Notes: generated by a model from the letters alone, not told the origin. DNA of 64,000 bases from Mucilaginibacter gossypii (GCF_900100945.1 NZ_FNCG01000006.1:124001-188000), one strand, 5' to 3'. Counted from the first letter of the stretch, positions 44,867 through 53,490 are shown. Program-made: numbers and translations.

Positions 44867-45748
44867 CTACCGCTCCACTATCTTATAATTCCTGTACTCA
44901 CCAACGCGCCAGCCCGTAAGGTCTTCAATCTTTTGCAGTGCCTTACGGCGGAAGTCCATACCAGCCCTTAGTTTTTTGGAGTCAAAATCGATATTCCAGT
45001 TAGTAGCTGTTATTCGTTTTTGCATGGTTGCCGGATGCGTGCCGGTAAAGCGGATCAAGCGATCTGCATTGCCATAATCAAACTCATAGGTTTCGGGCAA
45101 GTGTTCAGCAAACCAGGTTTCGTCGTGATAAAATTTATTAAAGTTACGCACCTTATGGGTTAACCCTTGTGGTGGCTTTGCCCAGCCGTAATGATATATA
45201 TAGGCATCAATAAGCTTTACGTTGATTTTACGATCATCAAGCCTGAATCCCTGAGCATCACGATATGAATGGATACCCTTAATATTTTTGAGCAACCGGA
45301 TTTCGCGGCGGTACCAGCGCCTTGAATGCCCGTAATAGTCATATGAGCCATAAAAATGCAGGTATTTAAACAGTAAGCCTTCAATGTTGGGTTTATTTAA
45401 AGCTTCATGCATTTCCTTTTTGATAAGCGGATGATATTTTTCATGCACCGCTTCGTCGCCCTGGATATAGAAACACCAGTCGGCATCGGGCGATATAGCT
45501 GCAAAAGCCTTATCTGTTTCGGCAGCGAAAACCTTTCCGCCTTCCCTTAATGATTCATCCCAAACCGAATCAATGATTTTTATAACCGGCGAGTTGATGC
45601 CCTCGATCAATCCCCGGGTACCATCATCGGAGTTACCTACTACTACAATAAATTCATCGCAAAGCGGTAATATGGATGTAATGGCCTCAACAATGGGATA
45701 ATCATTACGTACAGCGTTCTTGATAAAGGTAAAACCGGATACTTTCAT
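44867..45748 (-). CDS. Family 2-type glycosyltransferase
   Basis: A 293-residue protein of the small GT2-like group. VSGFTFIKNAVRNDYPIVEA and EFIVVVGNSDDGTRGLIEGI resemble the nucleotide-sugar domain. DWCFYIQGDEAVHEKYHPLI carries the acidic D-x-D/E region with IQGDE. SYDYYGHSRRWYRREIRLLK is the acceptor side, and IYHYGWAKPPQGLTHKVRNF is typical of LPS-core-type transferases. It stands alone, away from the main polysaccharide locus. The sugar is unknown. Confidence 0.82.
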   Translation of the reverse strand: MKVSGFTFIKNAVRNDYPIVEAITSILPLCDEFIVVVGNSDDGTRGLIEGINSPVIKIIDSVWDESLREGGKVFAAETDKAFAAISPDADWCFYIQGDEAVHEKYHPLIKKEMHEALNKPNIEGLLFKYLHFYGSYDYYGHSRRWYRREIRLLKNIKGIHSYRDAQGFRLDDRKINVKLIDAYIYHYGWAKPPQGLTHKVRNFNKFYHDETWFAEHLPETYEFDYGNADRLIRFTGTHPATMQKRITATNWNIDFDSKKLRAGMDFRRKALQKIEDLTGWRVGEYRNYKIVER

Positions 45749-45773
45749 ATGCGGCGTAAAGATAATAACAGAA

Positions 45774-45822
45774 TCAAGACTTCAGGATACAAGATTCAAG
45801 ACATCGCTTCCCAAGATCAACA
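45774..45822. repeat. Degenerate tandem tract in the gap before 45943
   Basis: The words AATCAAGACTTC, ATACAAGATTCAAGACATC and CCCAAGATC recur with near 10-11-nt spacing. This is one of several such quasi-periodic tracts in intergenic gaps of this window. Confidence 0.4.
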
Positions 45823-45942
45823 GATTGCAGGTATCTTCAATTTGTGACATTGGGATTAGTGCATTTTGCATCCCGATGCGTTACTTTGCAAATAATAAAA
45901 TTACTGCGCAGTTTGCGGTAATCCATATCAATAAATATCACT

Positions 45943-46332
45943 ATGAAGGCACTCGCCAGGCAACTTTTCAAAACTTTTCTTTTTTCGGTAATCATATCTA
46001 TAGTAGCAAGTGCGGTTTATTACTCGCTGCAGCATAAAGGCGTAAGCCAGGACCTAAACGGGATACTCCCCTCATTGTCCGAAAGCGTGGCTTTACTCAA
46101 CATCTTTATTTTAATAATGACCCTGCCCATGTTGTTTTTAGCCAACCCGGCGTATTACAACAATCTGTCTATAAGGCTGGTGCTTTATTTTTCGGGCTCT
46201 GTTGTATTTGTCATTACCGCCTTCCGTTTACAGCTAAACCCCGAAAACAAAACGCTTTACTTTATTACGGCCATTAGTTTTATCATAGTACACAGCGTTT
46301 TCTATTATCTAATGACCAAAAAACGACGTTGA
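45943..46332 (+). CDS. Small four-helix membrane protein, unknown
   Basis: A 129-residue protein that I do not recognise by name. Helices: TFLFSVIISIVASAVYYSLQ, VALLNIFILIMTLPMLFLA, IRLVLYFSGSVVFVITAFRL and LYFITAISFIIVHSVFYYLM. The C-terminus TKKRR is basic and probably cytoplasmic. The start follows an AT-rich leader with a near -7 box (TTACTTTG, about 45880). It lies 65 nt before purK on the same strand and could share its promoter region, with no obvious functional link. Confidence 0.75.
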   Translation: MKALARQLFKTFLFSVIISIVASAVYYSLQHKGVSQDLNGILPSLSESVALLNIFILIMTLPMLFLANPAYYNNLSIRLVLYFSGSVVFVITAFRLQLNPENKTLYFITAISFIIVHSVFYYLMTKKRR

Positions 46333-46397
46333 ACCATTGTTGTTTAAAGCATTTATAGGCTTTTTGAAAGATTTAGGCTAAACTTGCATCTTCAAAT

Positions 46398-47537
46398 ATG
46401 AAAGCATTTTACGGAGATTTAAAACTGGGTATTTTAGGCGGCGGACAGTTAGGACGTATGCTGATACAGCAAGCCATAAACTATAATGTTACTGTTAAAA
46501 TTCTTGATCCGGACCGCGAAGCGCCTTGCCGCAAACTGTGTGACGAGTTTACCGTAGGCTCATTGGGTGATTATGAAACCGTTTATAACTTTGGTAAAAC
46601 TGTCGACCTGCTTACCATTGAAATAGAGAAGGTTAACGTTGACGCCCTTGAACAGCTTGAAAAAGAGGGTGTACTGGTTTATCCGCAATCCCGCATTATC
46701 AGGCTGATTCAAGATAAAGGTTTGCAGAAGCAATTTTTCAAGGAAAACGATATCCCTACTGCCGATTTCCAGATCATATCATCACCCCAACAGCTACAAC
46801 AAAGTTTAATCCCGTTTCCTTATATCCAGAAACTACGTAAGGATGGCTATGACGGCAAAGGCGTATACAAAGTAATTGATGAAAGTTACCTTGCCGGCGC
46901 TTTTAAAGAGCCGAGCCTGATTGAGCAATGGATAGATTTTGAAAAAGAGATTGCTGTAATTGTTGCCCGTAATGAAAACGGCGAGATCAGCACGTTCCCG
47001 ATGGTTGAAATGGAGTTCAACCCTAAAGCCAACCTCGTGGAGTTTTTGATCGCTCCCTCTACCCTTCCATTCGCCATCCAACAAAAAGCAGAACAAATAG
47101 CTAAAAAGATTGCCGATAGTCTTAAAATTGTTGGCTTGCTGGCGGTTGAAATGTTTTTAGATAAGCAAGGCCGCATCCTGGTGAATGAGCTTGCCCCGCG
47201 CCCGCATAACAGTGGTCACCAAACTATTGAAGGCAATGTGATATCACAATTTGAGCAGCATTTGAGGGCGATATTTAATCAGCCTTTGGGCGATACCTCC
47301 TGCCTTAATAATGCCATTATGGTAAACGTTTTAGGTGAAGCCGGTTATGAAGGACCAGCTATTTACCAGGGCATCGAAAAAGTATTGAAAGTACCGGGTG
47401 TGTATATTCACCTTTATGGTAAAGCTTTAACTAAACCATTTAGGAAGATGGGGCACGTTACTATTGTAGATGCCGATAGAGAAAAGGCGATTGAAAAGGC
47501 AAGATTTGTGCAGAAAACACTGAAAGTAATTAGTTAA
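46398..47537 (+). CDS. purK: N5-carboxyaminoimidazole ribonucleotide synthase
   Basis: A 379-residue ATP-grasp enzyme of de novo purine synthesis that makes N5-CAIR from AIR, bicarbonate and ATP. LGILGGGQLGRMLIQQAINY is the conserved N-terminal domain. PYIQKLRKDGYDGKGVYKVI and LIEQWIDFEKEIAVIVARNE are the ATP-grasp strands. LLAVEMFLDKQGRILVNELA and RPHNSGHQTIEGNVISQFEQ hold the Mg-ATP site. It precedes purE by 113 nt, a common pairing, with a palindromic repeat in the gap. Confidence 0.97.
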   Translation: MKAFYGDLKLGILGGGQLGRMLIQQAINYNVTVKILDPDREAPCRKLCDEFTVGSLGDYETVYNFGKTVDLLTIEIEKVNVDALEQLEKEGVLVYPQSRIIRLIQDKGLQKQFFKENDIPTADFQIISSPQQLQQSLIPFPYIQKLRKDGYDGKGVYKVIDESYLAGAFKEPSLIEQWIDFEKEIAVIVARNENGEISTFPMVEMEFNPKANLVEFLIAPSTLPFAIQQKAEQIAKKIADSLKIVGLLAVEMFLDKQGRILVNELAPRPHNSGHQTIEGNVISQFEQHLRAIFNQPLGDTSCLNNAIMVNVLGEAGYEGPAIYQGIEKVLKVPGVYIHLYGKALTKPFRKMGHVTIVDADREKAIEKARFVQKTLKVIS

Positions 47538-47553
47538 TAAAGAAATAGCCACA

Positions 47554-47635
47554 CGTCATTGCGAGGCACGAAGCAATCCCAAACTATACAGGGCGAACCT
47601 GCTAATCGGGGATTGCTTCGTGCCTCGCAATGACG
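47554..47635. repeat. Perfect 27-bp inverted repeat between purK and purE
   Basis: CGTCATTGCGAGGCACGAAG begins the left arm (47554-47580). Its exact reverse complement occupies 47609-47635, with a 28-nt loop between. The same CGTCATTGCGAGG...GAAGCAATC sequence is a common dispersed intergenic repeat in several bacterial genomes. On RNA it gives a very stable stem within a presumed purKE message. Confidence 0.85.
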
Positions 47636-47650
47636 CTTACAAACATAACC

Positions 47651-48148
47651 ATGAGTAATCCAAAAGTCGCCATTATAATGGGCAGCAAATCCGATTTAAA
47701 TGTAATGCAGGATGCTGCTGATGTTTTAGCCGAATTAGGCGTTGAATACGAAATAACCGTGGTATCGGCCCACCGCACACCCGATCGTATGTTCAGCTAT
47801 GCACGCGCCGCTGCCGACAGGGGCATTAAAGTGATCATTGCCGGAGCAGGCGGCGCCGCCCACCTGCCGGGCATGGTAGCCTCATTAACCCATTTGCCAG
47901 TGATTGGAGTACCGGTAAAATCAAGCAACTCTATTGACGGCTGGGATTCCATCCTATCTATACTACAAATGCCAAACGGTATCCCGGTAGCCACTGTAGC
48001 TTTAAATGCAGCCAAAAACGCGGGCATCCTCGCAGCACAGATCCTGTCAACAGGAGACGAATACCTGGTAAAAAACCTTATCGACTTTAAAGAAAACCTT
48101 AAAAAGAAAGTTGAGGAGTCGGCAAGGGAAATGGAAGATAGTGATTAG
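47651..48148 (+). CDS. purE: N5-carboxyaminoimidazole ribonucleotide mutase
   Basis: A 165-residue class I PurE that converts N5-CAIR to [24 protein letters not shown] is the GSxSD phosphate/ribose site, [20 protein letters not shown] holds the catalytic His, and [20 protein letters not shown] plus [20 protein letters not shown] complete the active site. ATG 47651 was chosen over an in-frame ATG at 47630 that lies inside the palindromic repeat. Pairs with purK upstream. Confidence 0.97.
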   Translation: MSNPKVAIIMGSKSDLNVMQDAADVLAELGVEYEITVVSAHRTPDRMFSYARAAADRGIKVIIAGAGGAAHLPGMVASLTHLPVIGVPVKSSNSIDGWDSILSILQMPNGIPVATVALNAAKNAGILAAQILSTGDEYLVKNLIDFKENLKKKVEESAREMEDSD

Positions 48149-48276
48149 AGGTTGGAGATTAGAGATTAGTTAGCTTAAGATTATACAAGTTAAATGAGAA
48201 AAGGCCGTAGTAAATTATGGCCTTTTCTCATTTCTAAATATTATAGTCTAACCTCTAATCTCCAACCTCTAATCAC
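48141..48276. repeat. 24-bp inverted repeat enclosing a terminator, between purE and yqgE
   Basis: GTGATTAGAGGTTGGAGATT begins a 24-bp arm (48141-48164) that includes the purE stop codon. Its perfect complement is at 48253-48276. The arms are built of near-repeated GAGATTAGAG words. Confidence 0.8.
48192..48233. terminator. Bidirectional terminator, 15-bp stem
   Basis: AAATGAGAAAAGGCC (48192-48206) pairs perfectly with 48219-48233 around a 12-nt loop, nested inside the 24-bp repeat. It serves the convergent purE and yqgE genes. Confidence 0.85.
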
Positions 48277-48281
48277 TCACC

Positions 48282-48845
48282 TTAATTCAACGCCGGATTT
48301 TCCGGAAAATTAGCAATGTGGGCATACCGCTGGCCAAGACTGATCACCACCTTGCGCCATAGATTTTGTTCATCGAGGGTAAATAGTGTTTCTATATCAA
48401 ACTTATTAGTCACAATCCAGCTGTCTTCTTTTATTTCTTCATCAAGTTGCTGAGGCGTCCAGCCCGAATATCCTGCAAAAAATTTAATTTCTTCGGTGCT
48501 TAACTGGTAATTGGATATTAAATATTTCACCTGCTCAAAATCGCCGCCCCAGTAAAGGCCATTTGCTATTTCAATGCCGCCTTCTATTTTGTCAGGCGCG
48601 CAATGGATAAAATGCAGTGTATTTTTGGCTACCGGCCCCCCCTCGTAAACAGGCATTTCGGAGTATGATACATCAGGCAGTACATCGCCCAATAAATATT
48701 CGCTTTGATGGTTCAGGATAAAGCCCATAGCTCCTTCTTCAGAGTATTCTGTTAAAATTATTACGGACCTTCTGAAATTCGGATCCATCATAAACGGTTC
48801 CGAAATGAGTAAATGGCCTGCCGCGGCCGCAATAGGACTAAGCAT
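48282..48845 (-). CDS. YqgE/AlgH family protein
   Basis: A 187-residue cytoplasmic protein. GHLLISEPFMMDPNFRRSVI is the family signature, followed by EYSEEGAMGFILNHQSEYLL, YEGGPVAKNTLHFIHCAP and FFAGYSGWTPQQLDEEIKED. AlgH-like proteins are conserved regulators or chaperone-like proteins with no settled biochemical function. Convergent with purE and divergent from pdxH. Confidence 0.93.
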   Translation of the reverse strand: MLSPIAAAAGHLLISEPFMMDPNFRRSVIILTEYSEEGAMGFILNHQSEYLLGDVLPDVSYSEMPVYEGGPVAKNTLHFIHCAPDKIEGGIEIANGLYWGGDFEQVKYLISNYQLSTEEIKFFAGYSGWTPQQLDEEIKEDSWIVTNKFDIETLFTLDEQNLWRKVVISLGQRYAHIANFPENPALN

Positions 48846-48938
48846 AAAGTTTAGCGTTTAAATACATAACAAGCATAGCAAAAATATGTTCAATTATGAA
48901 TAATGATTTACATCATTATATACGGTTTAATTAATTTG

Positions 48939-48946
48939 TAAGTTTG
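48939..48946 (+). promoter_or_regulatory. TAnnTTTG -7 element before pdxH
   Basis: TAAGTTTG matches the Bacteroidota -7 consensus exactly, 7 nt before ATG 48954. The implied start site is at or within a few bases of the ATG, so this message may be nearly leaderless. A -33 box is not obvious. Confidence 0.5.
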
Positions 48947-48953
48947 CATCAAA

Positions 48954-49601
48954 ATGAATCAGCAGGAAATACAAAATTTAAGGCAGGACTATAGTGCCTC
49001 TACCCTATCAGAAAACAGCACTAAGGGCGATCCTATTAAACAGTTTGAACAATGGTTTAACGAAGCTTTGGAGGCAAAATTGCATGAACCCAACGCCATG
49101 ACGCTGTCAACTGCCACCGTAACCGGCAAGCCTTCGGCACGTATTGTACTTTTAAAAGGCTTTCATGCAGGCGGTTTTATATTCTTCACCAACTACTTAA
49201 GCCGCAAAGGCAAAGAGATAGCCAAAAACCCCCAGGGCGCGTTAACATTTTTTTGGGGAGGCCTTGAGCGCCAGGTGCGTATTGAAGGCACTATTGAAAA
49301 AGTAAGCAAAGAAGAGTCTGAAAAATATTTCCATTCACGCCCTAAAGGCAGCCAGGTTGGCGCAATAGTATCTCCACAAAGCCAGGAAATTGAAAGCCGC
49401 GATGCATTGGAGCAAAAGTGGAACGCACTGGAGGCCGAATATGCTGATAAAGAAGTACCTAAACCATCGTATTGGGGTGGATATATCTTAAACCCGCAAT
49501 TGGTGGAGTTTTGGCAAGGCCGGCCAAGCCGCATGCACGACCGCATCCTGTATAAAAAAACTGATAAAAAAATCTGGAAAAAAGTACGCCTTGCACCATG
49601 A
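48954..49601 (+). CDS. pdxH: Pyridoxamine 5'-phosphate oxidase
   Basis: A 215-residue FMN enzyme that makes pyridoxal phosphate. [20 protein letters not shown] holds FMN and substrate contacts, then [40 protein letters not shown] and [20 protein letters not shown] plus [12 protein letters not shown] are the classic C-terminal PNPOx signature. The stop overlaps the nuoC start by 4 nt, which couples PLP synthesis to a complex I gene in one message. That arrangement is probably historical, but it is real in sequence. Confidence 0.96.
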   Translation: MNQQEIQNLRQDYSASTLSENSTKGDPIKQFEQWFNEALEAKLHEPNAMTLSTATVTGKPSARIVLLKGFHAGGFIFFTNYLSRKGKEIAKNPQGALTFFWGGLERQVRIEGTIEKVSKEESEKYFHSRPKGSQVGAIVSPQSQEIESRDALEQKWNALEAEYADKEVPKPSYWGGYILNPQLVEFWQGRPSRMHDRILYKKTDKKIWKKVRLAP

Positions 49602-50095
49602 GTTTTGATGATATTAAAAACCTGCTCACCGAAAAACTTGGTGATACGGTAATTACCGGCGAAGAAACAGGCGGTCTGCAACCCGCCTTGTTAATTAACC
49701 CTGATGATATTACAGCCGTATGCCTGGAGTTGCGGAACAATCCTAAAACTTATTTCGATTTTTTGTCGAGCCTGAGCGGTGTGCATTATAATGACGAAGC
49801 AAACCGCTATGGTGTGGTTTATCACCTGGCATCAATCCCTTATAAAACACAACTTACTTTAAAAATAAGCAAAGCCCATCCAAAAGAAAGTACTGAACTG
49901 CCCGAATTTAAAAGCATAACCTCTGTTTACCGCACTGCCGACTGGCATGAGCGCGAAACATATGACATGCTGGGGATTTACTTTGAAGGCCACCCCGATC
50001 TTCGCCGGATTTTGCTGCCCGACGATTGGGAAGGTTTCCCTTTACGGAAAGATTACCAGAACGCCGAATTTTATAAAGGCATCAGGATAGATTAA
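49598..50095 (+). CDS. nuoC: NADH-quinone oxidoreductase subunit C
   Basis: A 165-residue peripheral-arm subunit of complex [21 protein letters not shown] and [20 protein letters not shown] plus the following [20 protein letters not shown] are the 30-kDa subunit signature, ending in EGFPLRKDY. It overlaps pdxH by 4 nt (ATGA). nuoD lies 187 nt downstream, an unusually wide gap for this pair. Confidence 0.96.
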   Translation: MSFDDIKNLLTEKLGDTVITGEETGGLQPALLINPDDITAVCLELRNNPKTYFDFLSSLSGVHYNDEANRYGVVYHLASIPYKTQLTLKISKAHPKESTELPEFKSITSVYRTADWHERETYDMLGIYFEGHPDLRRILLPDDWEGFPLRKDYQNAEFYKGIRID

Positions 50096-50253
50096 CCTCA
50101 AATAAGCTTTCCTGGTGTTAACGGAGCGAAATGAGCCAAAGGCAGGCTATTAAATAACAGCTTTGTTTACTTCATTTTTACAGCGAAAGTAGCCCATAAA
50201 TAAAAAAAAAAGCTGATTTTTGGTATCCGGCAATATGCCCCAAGCAATATATG

Positions 50254-50281
50254 ACCGGATATAAATTTAACCGGATATAAA
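50254..50281 (+). repeat. Two direct copies of ACCGGATATAAA before nuoD
   Basis: ACCGGATATAAA occurs at 50254-50265 and 50270-50281, period 16, ending 1 nt before the TTG start of nuoD. It may be a promoter or translation-control element, or a small duplication. Confidence 0.6.
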
Positions 50282-50282
50282 A

Positions 50283-51485
50283 TTGGTCATTACAAACCCC
50301 AAATACGAAGAAGCACTCCTCAGGTATAATAAAAAGATAGCCGCGGCCAGCGTTGAGGATATGGTACTTAATGTAGGTCCGCAACATCCCTCAACGCACG
50401 GGGTTTTGCGCCTGGAATTAATTACCGATGGCGAGATAGTAAAAGAGGTGATCCCCCATATCGGCTACCTGCACCGCTGCTTTGAAAAACATGCCGAATC
50501 ATTAACCTACCAACAAACCATCCCTTTTACCGACAGGATGGATTACCTGGCTTCGATGAACAACAGCCACGCCTTTGTAATGGGTGTTGAACGGATGATG
50601 GGTATTGACAAGGATATCCCTAAACGTGTTGAATACATCCGCGTGCTGGTTTGCGAGCTAAACCGCATAGCATCGCACCTGATAGCCATTGGCACTTACG
50701 GCATTGATATAGGCGCCTTTACCCCCTTCCTGTGGTGTTTCAGGGACAGGGAGCATATTATGGGGATGCTGGAGTGGGCATCGGGCTCACGTATGCTATA
50801 CAATTACATTTGGGTAGGCGGTTTATTTTACGACTTGCCGGTTGGTTTTGAAGAACGCTGCCGGGATTTTGTGGAGTATTTTAAACCTAAAATGGTTGAG
50901 CTAAACCAGTTGCTTACCGACAACCAGGTATTTATTTCGCGCACAGCCAATGTGGGCGTTTTGCCGCTTGATGTAGCTATTAACTATGGCTGCTCGGGCC
51001 CAATGTTGCGCGCATCGGGCTTAAAATGGGATTTGCGGCGGATTGATAATTATTCGGCCTACCCCGAAATTGATTTTGAAATCCCGATTGGGCAGGGGCT
51101 GATGGGCAAAGTTGGCGATTGCTGGGACAGGTACAAGGTACGCGTTGATGAAATTGAACAATCACTAAGAATAATTGAACAATGCCTTGACCGTTTGCAA
51201 AAAGAGTTAAAGCGCACGCCTGATTTTGATCCCCGTGCTAAGATGCCCCGCAAAACCATTCCCAAAGCACAGGATTATTATGTACGCTGCGAAGGCGCCA
51301 AAGGCGAGCTTGGCTTTTATTTTATTACCGACGGCAAATCGGAGATCCCAACCCGTGTAAAATCCCGCGGGCCAAGCTTTAATAATCTTTCGGTACTGCC
51401 CGAGCTATCCAAGGGTGTATTAATTGCCGATTTGATAGCAATTGTAGGTTCTATCGACTTTGTTTTAGGCGAGGTGGACAGGTAG
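50283..51485 (+). CDS. nuoD: NADH-quinone oxidoreductase subunit D
   Basis: A 400-residue 49-kDa subunit that helps form the quinone site. [20 protein letters not shown] is the conserved start, followed by [40 protein letters not shown] and [20 protein letters not shown] are hallmark regions. The end ([20 protein letters not shown], then ISEVDR-type [14 protein letters not shown]) is complete. A stop at 50268 rules out earlier starts, so TTG 50283 is the first usable codon. No nuoE follows; the gene ends in a palindromic repeat. Confidence 0.96.
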   Translation: MVITNPKYEEALLRYNKKIAAASVEDMVLNVGPQHPSTHGVLRLELITDGEIVKEVIPHIGYLHRCFEKHAESLTYQQTIPFTDRMDYLASMNNSHAFVMGVERMMGIDKDIPKRVEYIRVLVCELNRIASHLIAIGTYGIDIGAFTPFLWCFRDREHIMGMLEWASGSRMLYNYIWVGGLFYDLPVGFEERCRDFVEYFKPKMVELNQLLTDNQVFISRTANVGVLPLDVAINYGCSGPMLRASGLKWDLRRIDNYSAYPEIDFEIPIGQGLMGKVGDCWDRYKVRVDEIEQSLRIIEQCLDRLQKELKRTPDFDPRAKMPRKTIPKAQDYYVRCEGAKGELGFYFITDGKSEIPTRVKSRGPSFNNLSVLPELSKGVLIADLIAIVGSIDFVLGEVDR

Positions 51486-51490
51486 AGCCG

Positions 51491-51580
51491 TCTGAACTCG
51501 AATTAAACGAATTGTAAGAATTTAATGAATTTGCTAAGCTTTCTGTTAATTCTTCAAATTCTATAAATTCGAGTTCAGAC
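51491..51580. repeat. 15-bp inverted repeat, quasi-palindromic tract after nuoD
   Basis: GTCTGAACTCGAATT (51491-51505) and its exact complement (51566-51580) flank 60 nt built of AATT-rich near-complementary words. The whole 90 nt can fold back. Confidence 0.75.
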
Positions 51581-51583
51581 AAA

Positions 51584-51611
51584 CAAAAAAAGAGACCCCT
51601 CGCGGCGTCTC
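51584..51611 (-). terminator. Terminator of the protease/sigma operon
   Basis: On the minus strand GAGACGCC pairs with GGGGTCTC (one mismatch) around GCGA, followed by seven T. It lies about 45 nt past the protease stop. Confidence 0.65.
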
Positions 51612-51654
51612 CTTTCATTTTAATATATTAATTTTTATTGGAATGGGCTAATGA

Positions 51655-52755
51655 TTACTGGTTATACACTTTAACCATAAACACGTAGTTTTTGAGCTTG
51701 CTGCTCTGTTGAGTACGGCTTAATCCAGCTAACTTATTCTTTGTATTAAGATTAAGCGTTTTCGACAACGAATCGGTTGGAATATTTTGTATCGCCTTTA
51801 ACAGGTAAGTTGATTTTTTAGCAAAATATGCACCTGCAACCTGGGTTTGACGTGCTGTAATTACACCTATCACGTTTCCTTTTTCATCAAGTAAGGGTCC
51901 GCCTGAATTACCGGGGTTTACCGGAACAGAAATTACATATTCGGTAGTATCGCCCGAATAATTTGCTGCCGAAGCTAAATAACCTCCTCCATAAACCATA
52001 TTATCGGCCGGGTACCCGAGTGTGTATACGCTCTCTCCAAGATCGCCTTCCGCCCTTTTAACGTTATATGGTATAGGGCCAAGGTTTTTAAATGATGGAT
52101 CATTGATCTGTAAAATAGCCAGGTCATACTGTGGTTCGGTATAAATAACCTTAGCATGAAATGATTCGCCCGCGGCATTCTGCACATAAACCGAATCGGC
52201 ATTTTTGATCACATGGTAATCTGTAGCCAGGTAACCATTTGATGTAAGCGCAAAACCGGTGCCCCTGAAATTTGCAGGCGGCGTAGTTGCTTTAGGCCTT
52301 ACAGGCGTACGGCCGCCCGCATTAACATTAATATGTTTAACCTTATCATTAATAGTTTTGATTTGGCCTTTCAATTCTTCGTACTTCGATCTCTCGTTAC
52401 TTAATTTGCCTGTAACAATTAATACGCTCAATACGGCAAATATCATAACCGAAGCCGCCACCGATATTTTTGAATGGTGATTACGCCACAGACGTACAAT
52501 CCATACCGGGTGGATCATCACTTCTTCTTTCAAAGCATGAACATCAATTTCATTATGAATGGCGTTTAAGCGATTCTCAAGCTCAAGGCGTTCGCCATAT
52601 TGCTTCAGTAAGCCTATAAACTTAGCATGCTCGGTAACTTTACTTTCAACAGCCGCGTCGTTTTTGCGAAGCAGCTCAAATTGAACACGTTCTTCGGCGG
52701 TCATGCTACCGTCGAGATACCGTTCAATAAATTCTGTTAGTTGGTTATCACTCAT
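51655..52755 (-). CDS. Anti-sigma-like membrane protein with C-terminal trypsin-like protease domain
   Basis: A 366-residue protein. Residues 1-90 are cytoplasmic and acidic (LTEFIERYLDGSMTAEERVQ), resembling the N-terminus of ECF anti-sigma factors. One membrane helix spans about 98-116. A coiled-coil and Pro/Lys linker (120-160) leads to a periplasmic chymotrypsin-fold domain. H181 (in LATDYHVIKNAD), D211 (in PQYDLAILQI) and S284 (in PVNPGNSGGPLL) form a complete triad. No PDZ domain is present. The gene begins 12 nt after the ECF sigma gene with a GGAG sequence between, so it is co-translated. The sensor and protease in one chain could let the anti-sigma be cut in cis or let it act on envelope substrates. 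Confidence 0.88.
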   Translation of the reverse strand: MSDNQLTEFIERYLDGSMTAEERVQFELLRKNDAAVESKVTEHAKFIGLLKQYGERLELENRLNAIHNEIDVHALKEEVMIHPVWIVRLWRNHHSKISVAASVMIFAVLSVLIVTGKLSNERSKYEELKGQIKTINDKVKHINVNAGGRTPVRPKATTPPANFRGTGFALTSNGYLATDYHVIKNADSVYVQNAAGESFHAKVIYTEPQYDLAILQINDPSFKNLGPIPYNVKRAEGDLGESVYTLGYPADNMVYGGGYLASAANYSGDTTEYVISVPVNPGNSGGPLLDEKGNVIGVITARQTQVAGAYFAKKSTYLLKAIQNIPTDSLSKTLNLNTKNKLAGLSRTQQSSKLKNYVFMVKVYNQ

Positions 52756-52767
52756 CTCTTGATCTCC

Positions 52768-53337
52768 TTATTTCTGCTGAAAAAATAGTTTCTTCAGCCT
52801 TTGCAGGCATTTGTACTTCTGCGTTTTGGCATTATCCGCATTGGTGTAACCAAACCGCTCACAAATCTCCTGCATCGATCTGTTTTTTATATAAAAATCT
52901 TCCATAATGGTTTTACAGGGTTCGCCTAATAACTGGAGCGCACTCTCCATTTTACCAAACTGGATGTCCCTGTCGTTATGGTTATCAATTTCTTCTTCAA
53001 CGGGTAAGTGTTCTTCAAAGTCCCTGATGTCACCACCATATCGGTTCATTTGGCTTAACCTTTTAAGCCAAAGCCGCCGGCAAACTGAGTATATATATGT
53101 TTTAAGCTTACTGTTTAGCTCAAAATCACCGGCTTTAATTTTATTGTAAAGAACGATAATGGCTTCCTGGTAAATATCCTTCGCGTCATCCTCATCGCCA
53201 TTGTTGTTGATGATCAACTGTAATATCATCGGAAAATAGGTTGTATAGAGCCTCTTCAGCACTACCTCCGAGTTATTAAGTATCCCAAGAACTATTTCAC
53301 TATCTGTTGGAGCCGAAGCTTTTAAGTCTTTATTCAC
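52768..53337 (-). CDS. ECF sigma factor, predicted self-regulated
   Basis: A 189-residue sigma-70 family protein. Region 2 is VLKRLYTTYFPMILQLIINN and DEDDAKDIYQEAIIVLYNKI. Region 4 is QLLGEPCKTIMEDFYIKNRS followed by MQEICERFGYTNADNAKTQK, the DNA-reading helix-turn-helix. There is no N-terminal extension. GTG 53337 is the start; no ATG is nearby. Two copies of the GGGTTAC-N14-GTATTAA element lie upstream on this strand (53339-53368 and 53461-53490). The adjacent anti-sigma/protease gene is its obvious partner. Confidence 0.93.
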   Translation of the reverse strand: MNKDLKASAPTDSEIVLGILNNSEVVLKRLYTTYFPMILQLIINNNGDEDDAKDIYQEAIIVLYNKIKAGDFELNSKLKTYIYSVCRRLWLKRLSQMNRYGGDIRDFEEHLPVEEEIDNHNDRDIQFGKMESALQLLGEPCKTIMEDFYIKNRSMQEICERFGYTNADNAKTQKYKCLQRLKKLFFQQK

Positions 53338-53338
53338 T

Positions 53339-53368
53339 CTTAATACTATTTAGGTCAAATTGTAACCC
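53339..53368 (-). promoter_or_regulatory. ECF-type promoter element, proximal copy at sigma gene
   Basis: On the minus strand GGGTTACA (53368-53361), 14-nt spacer, GTATTAAG (53346-53339), ending 1 nt before the GTG start. If used as a promoter, transcription would begin inside the first codons, so this copy may serve binding or control rather than initiation for the annotated start. Confidence 0.6.
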
Positions 53369-53460
53369 ACTATTATCAAAAAAAATCAAACTAAAATAAA
53401 TTAATAACATTGGCATTACATTTCATTACCTGTAACAATTGTGTAATGCATTAATTTACC

Positions 53461-53490
53461 GTTAATACCGGCGGGTAAACAAGGTAACCC
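53461..53490 (-). promoter_or_regulatory. ECF-type promoter element, distal copy at sigma gene
   Basis: GGGTTACC (53490-53483), 14-nt spacer, GTATTAAC (53468-53461) on the minus strand. It lies 123 nt before the sigma start and is the likelier self-activating promoter. Confidence 0.7.

Noticed and set aside
49193..49681. 162-codon minus-strand ORF over pdxH/nuoC
   Set aside because: Shadow of two well-supported genes on the other strand.
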